DNA from: Sitta carolinensis
Lineage: Eukaryota > Chordata > Aves > Passeriformes > Sittidae
Reading direction: 5' to 3'
DNA: 64,000 nt
Assembly: GCA_032173965.1 (NCBI GenBank)
Contig: JAVUNC010000004.1
Span: 23,041,001-23,105,000, forward strand
The position numbers were made by a program, and so were the translations under genes. Positions 35,869 through 49,800 of the stretch are shown in pieces (position 1 is the stretch's first letter; the number at the start of each line of letters is the position of its first letter). The notes under the pieces are model-generated. The model was not told where the DNA came from. It saw only the letters and a program-made list of their open reading frames with translations, and made no database searches.

Positions 35869-38800
35869 CATAATCTGTCTGGCTCCTCCATAACATTTGA
35901 AACATGTCTTGTTTATGAGGCTTATTATATTAGTTCTGCCTCAGTAAATTGCATTCAACTTTGCTATCATAAGGATGGTAAGACAACTATCAGAGCTTCA
36001 CACAAATAGATTATTTACTTAATTGCTTTGAATTTGGAAGGTTTAACTTCAGCACCTCTCCTCCCAAAATGTCAACTTCATTGCTTTCTTTGTAGCCACT
36101 GGCTGGATTTGCTTTCCTGGACTGTCTTGTGTTAAACTTGGGATATCTTTTCTCAGATAACCAGATATGTAATGTGATCGTATTTTCAAATTATAAGTTT
36201 ATTTTGGTGTCCCACTTTTTTTAATGTAACATTGTATTAACACTGAAAAACATTATATATTTTATATATACATAATTATATCTGTATATATGTGTGTGCT
36301 TAGTAGGTTGTTGATGACACTGTACCTAAAATATAATTGGTCATGTTAATTTAGATAGGGACTTTATGATATCACATCCTGAGTAATAACAATAACATGA
36401 ATTAATGTGGGGGTTTTTTTATTCCTGTCATTATCACTTCCACACTCCAAAACCTTGCTAAATACAAAATGTTTCTTAATTTCTGCTGCTTCATTACTTT
36501 TCTAGTGATTTTCTTTTTTAGTCCAAATTTTCAAGTGATATCTTAAGTAGAATTCAGTAGTATCTGTCGAACTCTAGTCTATACCAATAAATGTAGGAAC
36601 ATATCTAAGAAGACTCTCACTGTGCATTAATGAAGTTCCTGTTTGTAGGACAGATGGTAGTGTCTTTCACTGTGAGCATTTTCTAATAATGAATGTTATT
36701 TTAATCTTTGAAAGGTGATTCATTCACATACAGAAGTAGGAAGTGAGTCCCAGAATTATGAAGAATAGTTACTACATGTCCTTCCTCCTTAACATTTTTA
36801 TATAGTTTGGCTATAGTTCCCAAAAGCTGTGCTTATTCTCTTCAGAGTTATGTGATGACAGCAAACTTTAGCTGGTAACAAGTGTAATTACATCTTAAAT
36901 AGCATGAGTTCAAAACTAACATGGAAATTACAGTTAATGTTAAGGATCTTAAAATTGCACTGCCGGATATCTGACAGTGTTGAGTGCTGTGCCTTGTCTA
37001 TCTCCCGTACTTGGAAAAGCATTATAAAGCACTTGTGTAAATAGGTTATCACTGGTTGAAACTGAGCAAAATTACTTGTGTGTTAATGTGCAGTAAAGCC
37101 TTTAAAACCTGTTTTAAAAAATTGTTCCCATAGCACTTGTATTTACTCTTTACTGTTGAATAATAAGTTTAAAAACTAAACAGATGTTCTTACTCTGTAT
37201 TCATATATACAGTTTCTTTTCTTTGAAAAATATCTTTTAAATTACAGTATTGTGCATTTGGACAATTTAAACCTAAAATCTTTTTATGTAAGGTTTTGAC
37301 TTTTGTCGTTTTATGTGAATACTGTATTACGTTGATGTTAAAAGGCAGCAGACTCTGAAAGAATCCAGAAGGCTTTTGGAAAACTAGAAATCTGACTTTC
37401 TGACATCCTAAAGAAAAATGCATATGCCATTTGTTTAAAGGAATGTATTTTTAAAATGTCTCAGCAGTTGACAGTAAGAGAGCCTTACAAATCACCCCAG
37501 TTCCTGTGATTTAAATCCTTCCCCTTGTAAGCAGTCAGTCAGGTTAACGGAAGGTTCTCTCATCTGGTAATAGCACACTTATTTGATAATAACAGTATGT
37601 CACACTTCTGAAGAGCATGTTCAAGTTAAGATCTGAATTCAAAGATAAACTGGTGTCAAAGAGGGAATGAAAAGGAAGTGAAAAACTGTGTAAGAGGAAT
37701 AAACAACACTTTCAGAGAGGGAGAGGACATTTACAGCAACAGTAAGGTAACTAGTTCCTGACATCTGTTTCCCTCAACAAAAAAATACAGCACATGCACT
37801 AACCTTTTTATGGAGAGTGCAAGAAAAATATTTGCAGCATGTTTTCATATATTCATATTTGTTGAACTGTATTATGGATGTGTAATTTGAAGCGGACAGA
37901 GCAACTGCAAACTATTTTTGCACTCCATAAAGATAAATATTTTCTTTTTTTTAGTACTAATAAACATCACTCAGTAATAGCTCTCAAAAACATTGCTGTT
38001 CTGCAAACACCCTCTTGCTGATTCTGCCACAGAAACTGGGCATTCTTTTTGTTGTTGTTCTTACTGCTGTAAAAGCAAAGGAAGGAATTAAAGTGGGTTT
38101 TTCTCTCCCTGGTTAGTCAGGCATCAGAACCTGTGATGGGACAGCACAAAGATTAGCTATATACAGATACCAAGATTAGGACTTCTTTGAGTTTGGACTC
38201 CTTGCCTCCATACAACTTATTGCTCTGTAAATATTAACGTAACTACCTCACTGGCTGAGTAACATTCTGTTCTTTATCTTTCCAAATAAATCCTTTGCTG
38301 GAAAGATAATCCTCCATCTCCAGTGGAATATGTAGACAAGACCAAATCTCTTGTAAGTATCCTATCATTAAAGTGGTATATTTTCTTCCCAAAGCAAAAC
38401 AATTAGAAAGTCCTTTTACTGGACTTTTATGTAAATCTGAATTATTACTTGAATAATTTCCCTACACAGAAAATTCAAATCTTTAAAAATCTTTATTCTG
38501 TCTCAGTAGAAATATATGTACAGGAAATTTGGAGATGGCATTGGTGATGTCTGTATTGTTTGAATGGGCATCCGCATTCAGGCTAGCCACAGCCAAAGTG
38601 ACTTTTATTTACAAAACAAACAGTTTGATCTTAGCTTACTAGCTTGAGGTTAAGCTTGATTATAGAACATCATGCTTGTTTTTTTATATTCTTACTTGAT
38701 TTTTATGTCAATATTTTCAGTCAAATCTGTGATCAAATTCTATTATAAATAACTAATAAAATGTCACATTTTAAATGATACATTCTGATTTGTTACTGCT

Positions 38801-39407
38801 TCAACATTGTGCTCTGAGCCTTAATAGCAATGTCCAGTGAATAGCATTTTTCTTAAACATAAATAATTTTATTTCTAGTTCATCAAATTAGTGATCAGCT
38901 GATGTTCTTCTACTAATTTCTGCATTCCTTTGCCTGTTCACCCACTTGATTATGATTTTTAGGAAGCAAAATCCATACGTTCAAATATTTACTAGATGAT
39001 GTCATGAAATGACAATGTCTCCTAACTCAGCCAGCTTAGAATATTTTCTTTTTGCATTCATGAAGCTTGTATCATTGTGTAGGGTGTTAAGTTAACATTA
39101 AATGCATATATCAGGTCAGCCAAGATTTCCTTGTGGAGTCAAAGAAATTTCTCTCTGTTGATCAGAAGGAGACTCTTGGGTAACAAGTTCAGATGACAGC
39201 ATCAGAAGTTGGGTGAAATGAATGTAATGAAACTTATGGAAATAAGTGATGGTTATTTGAGATTTCATTGTCTCATCTTAAAGTGCAGTTGTTAATATAT
39301 TATCAGTATTTTTCAGTTTGTTACAGTTTCCAGACTGTTGTATACAAACTGTATTGTTTTGCCACTCTTTTCTTTTGGTAATGGATTCACTTGGACTGTG
39401 AATTGAT

Positions 39408-39520
39408 TAAAACAAAACAAAACAAAACAAAACAAAACAAAGCAAAAAAAAAAAAAAAAACACAAAAAAAAAACCCCACAAAAAAAACCAAACCAAACCA
39501 AAAAAACCCGAAAAAACAAG
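39408..39520. repeat. A-rich (AAAC)n tract
   Basis: AAAAC units followed by A runs with CC interruptions, about 110 bp. It could be a simple repeat or the decayed tail of a retroposed sequence. Confidence 0.9.
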
Positions 39521-42500
39521 CTAGTAAGAAATTTGGTTTAAATAAATTGTTCACCCTGGAAACATAATTCTTTTACACTGTAGGCACATTTTGCAAGGCT
39601 GAGAGCACTGTAGCTGTGGTAAATGTCAGTTGAAATGTTTAAGCAGGGACTGTTCTGGAACTCCAGTATAGTCGTGGTGAGGAAGGATGGACTAGCAATG
39701 GATCGAATTTTCAGCCAGCTGGGAAGCATTCCAAGCAGGACTACAGCAGGCAGGGAAACTGTAGGGAATCGTGGCCTAAAATTTGTTTTAATTTCATACA
39801 GAGTATAAAGATGTATCTTCTGAAGCTAAGATCTATGAGGCTGTAGAAAAGCCTCTCATGAAAAGTGGTGAAATCCCTGTTGTTTGGGTAATACTGATGG
39901 CAAAACACTGAAAAATGTAAAGGAAAATCCCGTGCTGGCAGGAGTATGAATTAAGTGATTTAATAAGGTTTTTCATCTCTTCATTTCTTTAGTCAAACCT
40001 CATCACTTTGATGAAAGAAAGAAAAATGTTTATGTTGGACTTCCATGTGAAAAGTGCTTATAGGAAAAAATATTCCTCTTCACATGATAAAAATATAATT
40101 AATATATTTGAAATAATTCTTGCATTTTCTCACAGACATTAAATTAAATCTATCAGGCACAAGCTAATATTAATGCCTGCAAACTGTGTAAGCACAATTA
40201 TTCCAATATAATGCAGAAGTGGGTTTAATATTGGAAATGGTTATGGTTTCATATTTCTTTGCATTATTGGGACAACTTTATATTATTATTTTATATTATT
40301 AATTCCATCAATGACATGCAAAAGAATACAGCCATTCCAATTGCTAAAAGCATCAGATTGAGACTGTGCTTCATAGGCTATTATTGCCTCCACGAAAACT
40401 TTCTTGGCTGACAAGTTTGCAACCAGACAAATTATTCTCAATTTCAATGGCTTAATTGGTACTTTTGTTTTCAGAACATTTTTAAAAAAGAAAACTTATT
40501 TAAACATATTTACAGTGAATATTTTTTTTTTTTTTAATGCATTTCATGGACATCACAAACTTAAAAAGCCACATCATCAAAGTCAAAATCAGGTTGCTCT
40601 TCATTAACTTGGGATAGATTATTTTCTCTACTTTTAAAACCTCTATTTTTGAACATTTATTTGATGTGAAATGTGATCCTTTGTATTCATATGTTTTTTA
40701 CCTTGCTGGTTCTGCAGTGGGGGCAGAAAATCTGCACTCACCTCTGAACTAACTCTGCTGGCCCACAGTTTTAGACTACAGTACACCAATAAAGAAGAAT
40801 AACACATTGTTTTAAGATAGCTTTTTCAATAAACTGATAGCCTCAAGGACTAAGGAAAAAAATGATGCTTTAAAGGTGCACTGGGGACTTTTCATTTAGA
40901 ACACTTTTCTAGTATCAGTCAGAACCTTTTTGTGATACATCTGTCATGGGAAATGATCAGAAGCTGCTGAAGTAAACAAAATGTGGGTCTGTTCTGCATT
41001 ATTGTAATTTGCAGATGCCCTATGCCTGCTTACAGAAGATGGCCCGAAGCTTTTAAAACTGTTAATGACATGAACAGTAGCCAAGAACTGTCTTTATTTG
41101 AAATACAAATGTATTTTTAAAATAAACCAGAATGTGTGAATCCTCACACAGTTGCTATTTGCATTAGCTGTACACTGAAAATTTTTTTAAAAGATACAGA
41201 TTTCTCACCAAACATTCTGTGGACTAGTTAAACAATTGGAAGCATTTTCAAGAGGTGTTACCACTAGGTAAAATATTTGCTTTCATGGCTGGTCCAAATC
41301 AGGGTTTACAATATGTGAAATTTGGTTCCCTTTCATTGATTTCTCAATGTTCATAAATTCATTAAATGTTCATTCACCAAATTCCATCTCTTTTCTGTCT
41401 CTTCCATGTCAGAGAGAGAAATGTCAGAAAGGGGCACCTGTTTCCAAAAAAATTAACTGGCAGATGGCTTAGTAAGTATCACACCATATCACAGCTGGTG
41501 GAATGAAGTAATTTTAATGAACAGAAGACAAACAGAAATTAAAGTATTCAGAATTAGAAAAAGGAAGAGAGGATTTCATATCTTGTCCTTTTCTTTTTCT
41601 TCTTCTTTTTTTCTAGTGAACATTCTTCTATAAAGGTAGAGTTGTGAATCGTAAATACTAATTGTTGAAATTCAGGACAGTTTGGGACTGTGTAACAGCT
41701 CTGCACATGGACATCAAATACACTATAGATGGTAGTGCATCTGCTGTATGTGAACGTTTTATCCATGTATGCATTGTGTCATTTTTTCAGCTTATTAGGC
41801 ATCTGAAAATCAGCCTGGTTTCAATGAAAATATGTGGAAAGCCATACTCCATATGCTTTTCATATGAGACAAGATTTTATTGTGTAATACTGGATATCCC
41901 CTGTTGTGGATGTCCCCGTGGGACATATGCCAGGCTCAGCAGAAATAAAAGTTACAGGCAGGAGAATAAAACCAGAGGAATAAGTTGTTACTAAATCCTT
42001 ATTCTGTTTTTAATTTTTTTTATTCTGCTCTGGTCTCAGCTGTTAGAGTCAACTTTTAACAATGTCTCTGAACTGGAGTAGTCATGTATTCTATACTTTA
42101 AAATGCTTCATGGTTAAAACTTTAAAATGTTTAATGTTCATAAATGAATGACAGATTTTCAGAGGTTCTCAGTGTAGGTTTAGAGACTTACAAAAATCTT
42201 AGTATGTCTCCCTTTGCATCTTTAGGTAAGAATATATATTATTATGATCTGTGAGCTTGGAAAAGCCTAAGAGCCTTTTAATATGCTATGTGCATGAGTA
42301 GTTTAGGTTGTATTTGAAATGTAAACTGCAGCTGTTACAAATTTTCTCAAGAGTTTTGGGGTAGAAGATAAATCTTGGCTTGTTTTTGGGTGTTGCCAGT
42401 GATTATGTTACTCTGTCCTTTTGGTCTATTATGTCCTAGATTGTGAACTAATTAGATTAGAAAGAAATGATAGCTTAAATTTAGGGGAAATAATTCTATT

Positions 42501-45500
42501 CCTTATGGTTACAAAAGCATTAAAATGTTCCTCTGCAAAATGGCAATAGAAGGCAGCAAGTAAATAAAAACCATATTTTTTAGCATGATTTTGAAAGCCA
42601 GAATCCTGGTTTCTGAATAGTTCGGTTAGCCGTCCCAGAAATGTAAATTCTAAAGTCCCATTGTAAGACCTTCCTTTCACATTTCCAGAATGTGAAAGTA
42701 AATACTGATAACATCTACATATTTGGCACTGCTTTCAAGATGTTTTCTTGTATCTATTTATAAATCTAATACCATTCAACTCCTTTTTATTGGCATGCGT
42801 TTATTGTGCCTAATAAGAAGCAAGTCCTCTCTATACCTTGGATGCTATAGAAAACTTCACATTAAATTTGAATTGAGTTCCTGTCTACAATACAATCCAC
42901 AGACACATACAGGTTTCACTTGCTAAAACTTTTATAACGTTCACTTTAATGCATGTGCAGGGCTTTTTAAGCACTTCAACTCCCAGTCCAGCAGAAAGAA
43001 CCCTGAGAATATTTACCTTCATTTATGCTTTCGGTTTTAATATTAACTATATTACGGGAGAGAGCATAAATCACCTACTGGGCATCTCACTTTACATCCT
43101 AGGTTAAAAAAGTATGTAAAGTCTACCAGGCTATTGCTTTCTGCAAGTTATATGCTGCTTTTCTAATCCTCTAGTCCTCCACTGCTGTTTCTTTGTCTGT
43201 GTTACATCTGTGAAACTCAAAACAATCCCTGTACTTCATACATTGCTAACAGACAAGAAAGAAAGGAAATTTTACATATTCAGGATGCATATGTAAATTA
43301 CTATTTTTATTTAATAAAGATAGATTGTTGAGCCTGGCACTAATTTTATCCTTTATTACCAGTGAAGACATGAGAACTTGAAGTATATCCTGCTTCCATA
43401 CAAGGGAAATTGGCTCAAACTGGAAGGAAGAAGCATTATTTTTTGTGGAATACATCCTTTAAATGCTAGTTTACAAAGATCTTCTGAGTCAAAAGGCCAA
43501 TTTTATTCAAAAGTTGTTTTTTAAAATGTAGTATACTCAGATATACATAGCATACGTGACAAAAGAACCAAGATAAAGCAGTCCTAGAAACTTGTTGGAC
43601 TTTATGGATGCATCTGATTGTTGCTTAGGAGCCCATTCTGGGAAGGACACCCTCGTACTTCTGTGGCTTATCTGGCTGATGTGATTAATCTATGCACATG
43701 ATTATATTCTGCAATCACTTAGAAATAACTTTAACACCCCAATTAGCTGCTAAAAAGAGCACTTTTTTATCTACGTAGCTAATTTTCCAGGATAAAAATC
43801 AGTTCTCTAATTCCTTTTTACCACTCTGTGGTCCTTGCTTATAGTACAATGGCATCATATATCTGACTATAGAATCTTGCTGCCTTGGTACACTTCGGTG
43901 ACAAAAACTTTTCACTGGGTATGTTGCTTGTAATTGTGATGTATGCCCCCAGTTTCCTCTCTGCATTTGATTACTTTGGACTAACATGGAAATGAAAAAT
44001 GAGTGAATATAAATTTTTTGCTAAAAGAAGGTCTTAAGTGTTGACAGGACAGCTTGTTCCAGCCAGTTCAGAATTTTCTCTGCACATAAACATAGACTAC
44101 ATTTCATAAACCAAAACTGCAGTTTTCGTTTGTTTGCTTTGGGGTTGTTTTCTAAGTTTCTTGAAAGGATGTGATTTTTAAATGAAAAGAAACACTGGGA
44201 TGTGTTTAAAAGGGAAATACTGTGACAACGAAGTACCAGAAGAGCAAGCAAAGACTGCAGTAAAGAAGCCGAAACCAGAATAGAGGTAATAAGAACAGAC
44301 CCTCAGGCCCAGTCGTCTTTGCAGCCGATATTAGTTGCAAGGAAGAACAGATGTTTATATTGTTCTATTGATGTCGATTTGGTAAATTCCTGCTTTGCTG
44401 CAATCATAGCACATTACATATGCATTACAAATGCTTTTACATTATCATCTGAACTGTAATCTTGCAATTCTAGAAAATCATCACTTGGGGAAACTATATT
44501 ATCATTTAAAAACACAATCAAAGTTCTACTTTGATCTTTTTTCCACAGTAGAAAAAAACATAGTTAAGTTTATGTGCCTTTGTCTTTTCTCTTCTGGTGA
44601 TGTTGCACTGTGATTGTGTTTGTCTGTATGATTCATTACAAGCTAACTGGCAGATGGTCACGTACACTTTCCAAAAGTGCTTGATGCTAATAATCAGCTT
44701 TTAGCTTTAATATTCTTTTCCTACATTAAGTAATGTATATTATCGTAATGCCTAGAAATATCATGGTTATTTTAGTCACTGCCATCTAAATACCTTTTAT
44801 CCTTCAGAAAAAAGGTTTCTCTGTACATGTTCAGTATCTTATGAGTGAAACCTATTGCATGTATGGATGGTAGTGGCAGAAAAAGAGTTCTGTCTTCCAT
44901 ATATGAACAAAATGGAAGAATGAGAGTTTCATGAGACCAGCATGTGCTAGAAAACCTCCTGGCTCCTGCATAGAATGATTTTTTGTTGGTTAAGCCACTG
45001 GAGCCCCACAGGGGTTTATACAGCTAAAGCTTCAGAAATCCTGATTTGTCTTACTTGATCCTCACACTTGTTATGGTAGAAGGAAAGTGTTTATGTATAT
45101 CTTATTTGTTTACGTATATTTTATTGCATAACAGTAAACCAGGCTTATATGCAGTGTTTATCTGTAACAGTTAAAATGATGTCAGTCCACAATACATTCC
45201 ATTTATTTAAAAGGTGAAATTGTAAAGTACTGCTTCTATGTAGCTCAGAAGAATGTGTATATCAAGAAACATTTTATAAGAGGAAAAATGTTTTGAATCA
45301 TGGGCTCTTATCATAATATTATCATTTATTTAACAGTAGTTCTAGATGGAATAGCTGAAGAGGCCAAAATATGGTGGAATTTTGTGGAGACTCTTTATAG
45401 CTATGCTGGGAAGGGAAAATTTCTGGTCTGGCAGCTTTAGTGGAGCTGTTGAGATGCTCTAATTGGCTTTTGTTTATTATAGTTGTAGTGCACTATATCC

Positions 45501-47587
45501 AGGCAATAAAATTAGTTGCAAATAGGACTTCCTCAAAATAGTGTCATGCAATAGTTCCAGCAAAAGTGAATCTTATTTCTTTAATTAAAATTCCCTTATT
45601 TTTTAATAAATTCCCTGCTGTTTTCCTCATTTAGTTATAAGCAAAAGGTTGTACTGCAACTCTGTTTGTGTTCTTGGAAGAGGATATGACACTGAAGTCC
45701 ATGACAATGTCTCTACAGGGTAGGATCATGGCCTACAGACCTGGTATTTTTCTGAATGCATTTCTCAGTTACACCTCCTGAGAGCTTTAGAATATACATT
45801 TTAGCTGATATAGCTCGTCTTCTCAGACACTTTCATAAGTGTGACTAAGGTACAGTCTTAACTGTAGAAATCTGTCCTCCAAAATTGAAGCTGGAGTAAT
45901 TCACAGCTAATATGAAGAAAATACTCCATTAATATGTGCCAGATTTTGTCCTGCTAGTCTTAGTTTCCCTGATAAAAGCATTTTAATAAGCTCCTTTGAT
46001 TCCTAACTCCCATACCTTTGCTTCAACCACACAAACACCAAAAAATTCAATTTTAAAATGTATTCCTAAGATAGTTGTCAAACTAAATTCCATCTTCATC
46101 TGATTTACTTTGCAATGATTTTGACTTACTGTGCTTGTGAGTATATGTTTTTATATATTAATATACTTCTGTACTTGTTCTTACTGTTTTGTGATTTATT
46201 ATGTGTCGATGAGGTTCTGTTGTAGACCTTGGAGGTTTTTTCAAAGACAAGAAGTTCCATTGTCATGTTTTTCTTACAATGATTTATGTTTTGTATATTG
46301 AAGTTATTTATCAGAAGTATTTAAAAGGTGGTCTAAATTCATAATTTTTTAAAAGTATTATTTAATATTTGCCTGAAGTTGGTCCCAGAGGCTGCAATCA
46401 AAAAAGAGCCTCACTTTGCTAGTCAGTATATTACTATTACAAAGGTAGTATTTCTTCATTATTTTCCACTGAACATAAAAGCAGATTTTGCATCTAAATG
46501 CATTGTACAAATCCAAAACAAAGGATAGTGTCTGTACCAGGGACCTTTTGATCTTCAGAAGAATATTTCTGTCCTTTCTTTTTTCCCAGTCTGACTGAAA
46601 GGTCACACTTTGCCCATATTTTCATTCTACCAGATTTATTTGTGTCCTGAAAGCTTTATCAAATGCATTTCAAGTAGAAAATTCGGGCAATGGTTTGCAT
46701 GAGAGACTTTTACCTGTGGAGATGAGGCAGCCTGATTCTGCTCACCTTCAATAGTCTTTACTTCATGTCACGCCTACTTTTTAAATCTATTATAGAGAGA
46801 GAAGTCTAACAGCAGTATGTTTGCCTGAGGGACAGGCTTTTTATGGGTAGTCTGAATAGGGTGGAATTTTGTCGGCTGTTTTAACCGTAACTATTAATTA
46901 GTATCTGTCTTTTAAACTAACATGCTTTGAACATATTAGGACAATCCAGGGAAAAAGTATAAAAATTCTGCTTAGTACTAATTTTCTAAAATCAAAGGAA
47001 ATACACATTTAAGAATTAATTTAATATGCATTTAAGAATTAGTTTAAAGGGGTCCTCACTACCGTATTAAAATTGAAAAACTTGTCCCAAAACTTCAGTG
47101 ATCTACCAAAAGTTTTTCCTAGCCTTAGAGACTCCTGCCTGAATCAAGGTACATTTTAAGTGCCTTGAAACAGCTGCAGTTTCAACACAAAGCAAGACCA
47201 AACTCTACAGATTTTATTGAGGACTATTATTGAAGTTCTGGGTTTAGTCTAACAGAGGAGGTAGATAACTATGATGTTAATTAAGAAATTTTTGTAGGAA
47301 ACTTTACTATGTGAAACTATATAATTGAGTTGATTGTGGCTTAGAAGAAAAACTGTAAAATAGGAATGGCATAAATAATTGAAAGATCCGTTTGTCCCAT
47401 CCCATTGGGTTTTTGGTCTGGTTAAGCTCATAATTATAAAACTAAAGATGTGCTTCTGGAAGCAATACCATAGTGTGATCCCATTATTATTATTCTCTGT
47501 GTGATGTGGATTGGGCTGCTTGCTGCTTACTCGTGTAGGAGATGCTGAGGGACACATAGTGGTTCATCTGATATTAAAAGCAGACAG

Positions 47588-47670
47588 TGTATTTTCTTGG
47601 GCTTTTTGCTTTGGGTTTGTTTGTTGGTTTTGGGGTTTTGTTTGGGATTTGTTTGGTTGTTTTTTTTTCT
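47588..47670. repeat. G/T-rich low-complexity tract beside a CR1
   Basis: TTTGTTTGTTGGTTTTGGGG-type sequence directly left of the 3' end of a minus-strand CR1. Confidence 0.8.
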
Positions 47671-47676
47671 GGAGGT

Positions 47677-48147
47677 TCATAGAGTCATAAAATGGTTTGA
47701 GTTGGAAGAGGCCTTAAAGATCATTAAGCTGTAATCCCCTCCACCATGGACAGGGATACCTTCCACTAGACCAGGCTGCTCAAAGTCCCATCCAGCCTGG
47801 CTTTGGACACTTCCAGAGATACATCCACAGTTTTGGACAACCTGTTCCAGTGCCTCACCACCCTCACAGTAAAGAATTTCTTCCTAATATCTAATCTAAA
47901 CCTACCCTACTTCATTTTAAGGCCATTCTTCTTGTCCTGTCACTACATACCCTTGTGAAAAGTCTCTCTCTAGCTCTCTCGTAGCCCACTTAAAATACAG
48001 GAAGGCTGTTCTAAGGTCTCCCAAGAGCTTTCTATTCTTCCAGGCTGAGCAATCCCAACTCTCTAAGCCTGCCTTCAAGGAGAGGTGTTCCAGCCCTCTG
48101 GTCACCTTTGTGACTTCCCCTGGACTTGCTCCACAAGTTCCATGCCC
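47677..48147 (-). mobile_element. CR1 LINE, minus strand, 3' part (interrupted copy)
   Basis: On the plus strand it begins TCATAGAGTCATAAAATGGT, the complement of the CR1 3' end. It runs through AAAGAATTTCTTCCTAATAT and CCAGCCCTCTGGTCACCTTT to CTCCACAAGTTCCATGCCC. The next CR1 bases expected (a C/T run and TGCTGAGGACC) appear only after 49522, so this copy is split by an insertion. Confidence 0.93.
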
Positions 48148-49522
48148 AGTCGGGAAGGGACCAGAGGTGAAGAACGTGCTCTGCTCTGCATGGTCTGTCC
48201 TGGAGCCTGTGGCAGAAGGTGCCTGGGGAGACCTGAGGCCGACCACTGGGATTCTGGAGCTGACGTTACAGAGGGTCAGAAGCCATAGGGGGTTAAAAGC
48301 AGAGGGCTCTTGGGAGAACTCTCTCTTGGTTCCAGTCTGTGAGGGAGGTCAGATCTTCCCTGCCCAGCTGCGGGCTGGGCGGGGCAGGGGAAGCCATGCA
48401 GCCTGGGCGAGGTAGGCTGGAGCCTTGGGCAGAGAGGGGGAGAGGAAGATCCTGCAGGATGGAAGGGTGGAGAGAGTACAAGAACCTTGAGAGGTATCAG
48501 GCAGCCTCCTTCCCCCTCCGGAGAGAGAGAGAGAGAGACTGTGCCTGTGCCACCTTGAAATTTGATATCGGCAGCCGGGCAGCACGGCCAAAGGAGTATG
48601 GAGGAGGTTGCGCGAGAAGGTGCCCGGCAACTTACCATGGGAGTTCTGGGCAGGCACAGCCCAAGGTTTTAGCCCTTTTCATAGATGATGGAAACTTTAC
48701 AAATACTGATCCTCCTGGATCTGGAGGAGAAGAAGGATAGAGGTGAAATAGAGAAAACTGGGCAAATGTGATGAAAGTTTGTGCAAGTGAAGGACTGTTG
48801 GAAGATGCTGAGAAGAATCCTAAGTGGGAGGAGATGATGGAGTGGCCTTTGGCTGGACTTTTCTTGTAAGGCCATAGACGGACCCATTTTTTCCCGTGAT
48901 GCAGAGACTGCATCTAGGGGGAGGCATTGGCTTGGAGCCAAGAGTGGGCAGTGAAGGAGTGGTGTGAGCAGAGATGAGAGGAAGATCTCTGTTCTCAAGG
49001 CCCCTCAGCCCCAGGGGGTTAAACTGGGAGGGACTGGCATCCCGAGATTTGAGAGACTGTCGCTTTTTTTTGGAAGTGACCAAAGCACCTTTAAAAAGAG
49101 AAACCCTAGAAGCAGCTCTGGTCCATGTACAGTGGTGAGAGCACTGGACATGGAAGGAAGAGGTCATGATATGGTACAAGAGGGACTTTTCTCTCTCCTT
49201 GATGAACTGAGTGCTGATTACCAGAAGGGTGGTAACGGACTGAGGATTGATTATTTGAGAGGTGGTAACTTGACTGGGAATTTTTAGTTTTGTCTCACTG
49301 TGTTGTGTTGAGAATTTGGGTGGGGGGAGGAGTGTTTCCAAGGTTTTCATCCTCTTCTGTGTGTGTCTCCTGTATATATTTTAAGTTAATAAAGTTTTTT
49401 TTTCCTTTTGTTCCTAAATTAGAGCCTGCTTTGCTCTGTTTTTGGTCACATCTCACAGCAGACACCAGAGACAATATATTTTCATGGGGGCATTGGCCTT
49501 GAGCCAGCGTCAAACCATGACA
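48148..49522 (+). mobile_element. LTR-like insertion inside the CR1
   Basis: A 1.37-kb GC-richer block separates the two CR1 halves. Its right end looks like an LTR: polyadenylation signal AATAAA near 49388, a T run, then TTAGAGCCTGCTTTGCTCTG and the terminal CAAACCATGACA. I recall closely similar ends in songbird LTRs, which is a memory-based impression. The left end does not start with the expected TGT, so the element may be truncated or diverged there, and no clear target duplication was seen. It contains a (GA)n run at 48521-48538 and an internal repeat of its GGGGGCATTGG motif. I see no retroviral gene in it; the many open frames are shadows. Confidence 0.65.
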
Positions 49523-49800
49523 CCTTTTTATGCTGAGAACCCCAGAGCTGGATACAGCTCCCCAGGTGGGGTCTCAAGAGGGCAGAGCAGAGGGGCAGAA
49601 TCCCCACCCTTGCCCTGTTGGTCACACTGCTTCTGATGCAGCCCGAGGTGTGTTTGGCTCTCTGGGCTGTGAGCGCACACTGCCATCCAATCTCCTGTTG
49701 TGTGCTTTCCTCAAGAGCATCTCACCACTGCCCTAGGACTGCTGGCTTCTTCTCAACAGCACTGCCAAGTCATTCTCCTTTTTGATGAGATCATTCCTCA
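49523..49800 (-). mobile_element. CR1 LINE, minus strand, 5' part (continuation)
   Basis: It resumes the interrupted CR1: TGCTGAGAACCCCAGAGCTG, then GGGGCAGAATCCCCACCCTT, then TCTGGGCTGTGAGCGCACAC and a diverged tail (CCAAGTCATTCTCCTTTTTG). With 47677-48147 it makes one 5'-truncated CR1 of about 0.75 kb. Confidence 0.88.

Larger units (their letters stand above)
30727..47587. other. Upstream flank of ANGPT2, no gene recognised (first part)
   Basis: AT-rich non-coding DNA. Contents seen are a 41-bp tandem duplication (31.4 kb), a short (GAAT)n run (33.04 kb), a 12-bp hairpin (35.84 kb), a TA-rich stretch near 36.25 kb and an A-rich (AAAC)n tract (39.4 kb). A strongly pyrimidine-rich run ending TTCTAG at about 41587-41616 resembles a splice acceptor on the plus strand, but no exon follows. 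The stretch is probably part of an MCPH1 intron by synteny. Confidence 0.7.

Noticed and set aside
41587..41994. Strong acceptor-like pyrimidine run followed by a 110-codon plus-strand frame, considered as an MCPH1 exon
   Set aside because: The frame has no BRCT-like residues and the acceptor is out of register with a supported exon.
48085..49350. Many overlapping frames up to 176 codons on both strands
   Set aside because: They fall in the GC-richer LTR-like insertion and contradict each other. None shows a retroviral or cellular domain.
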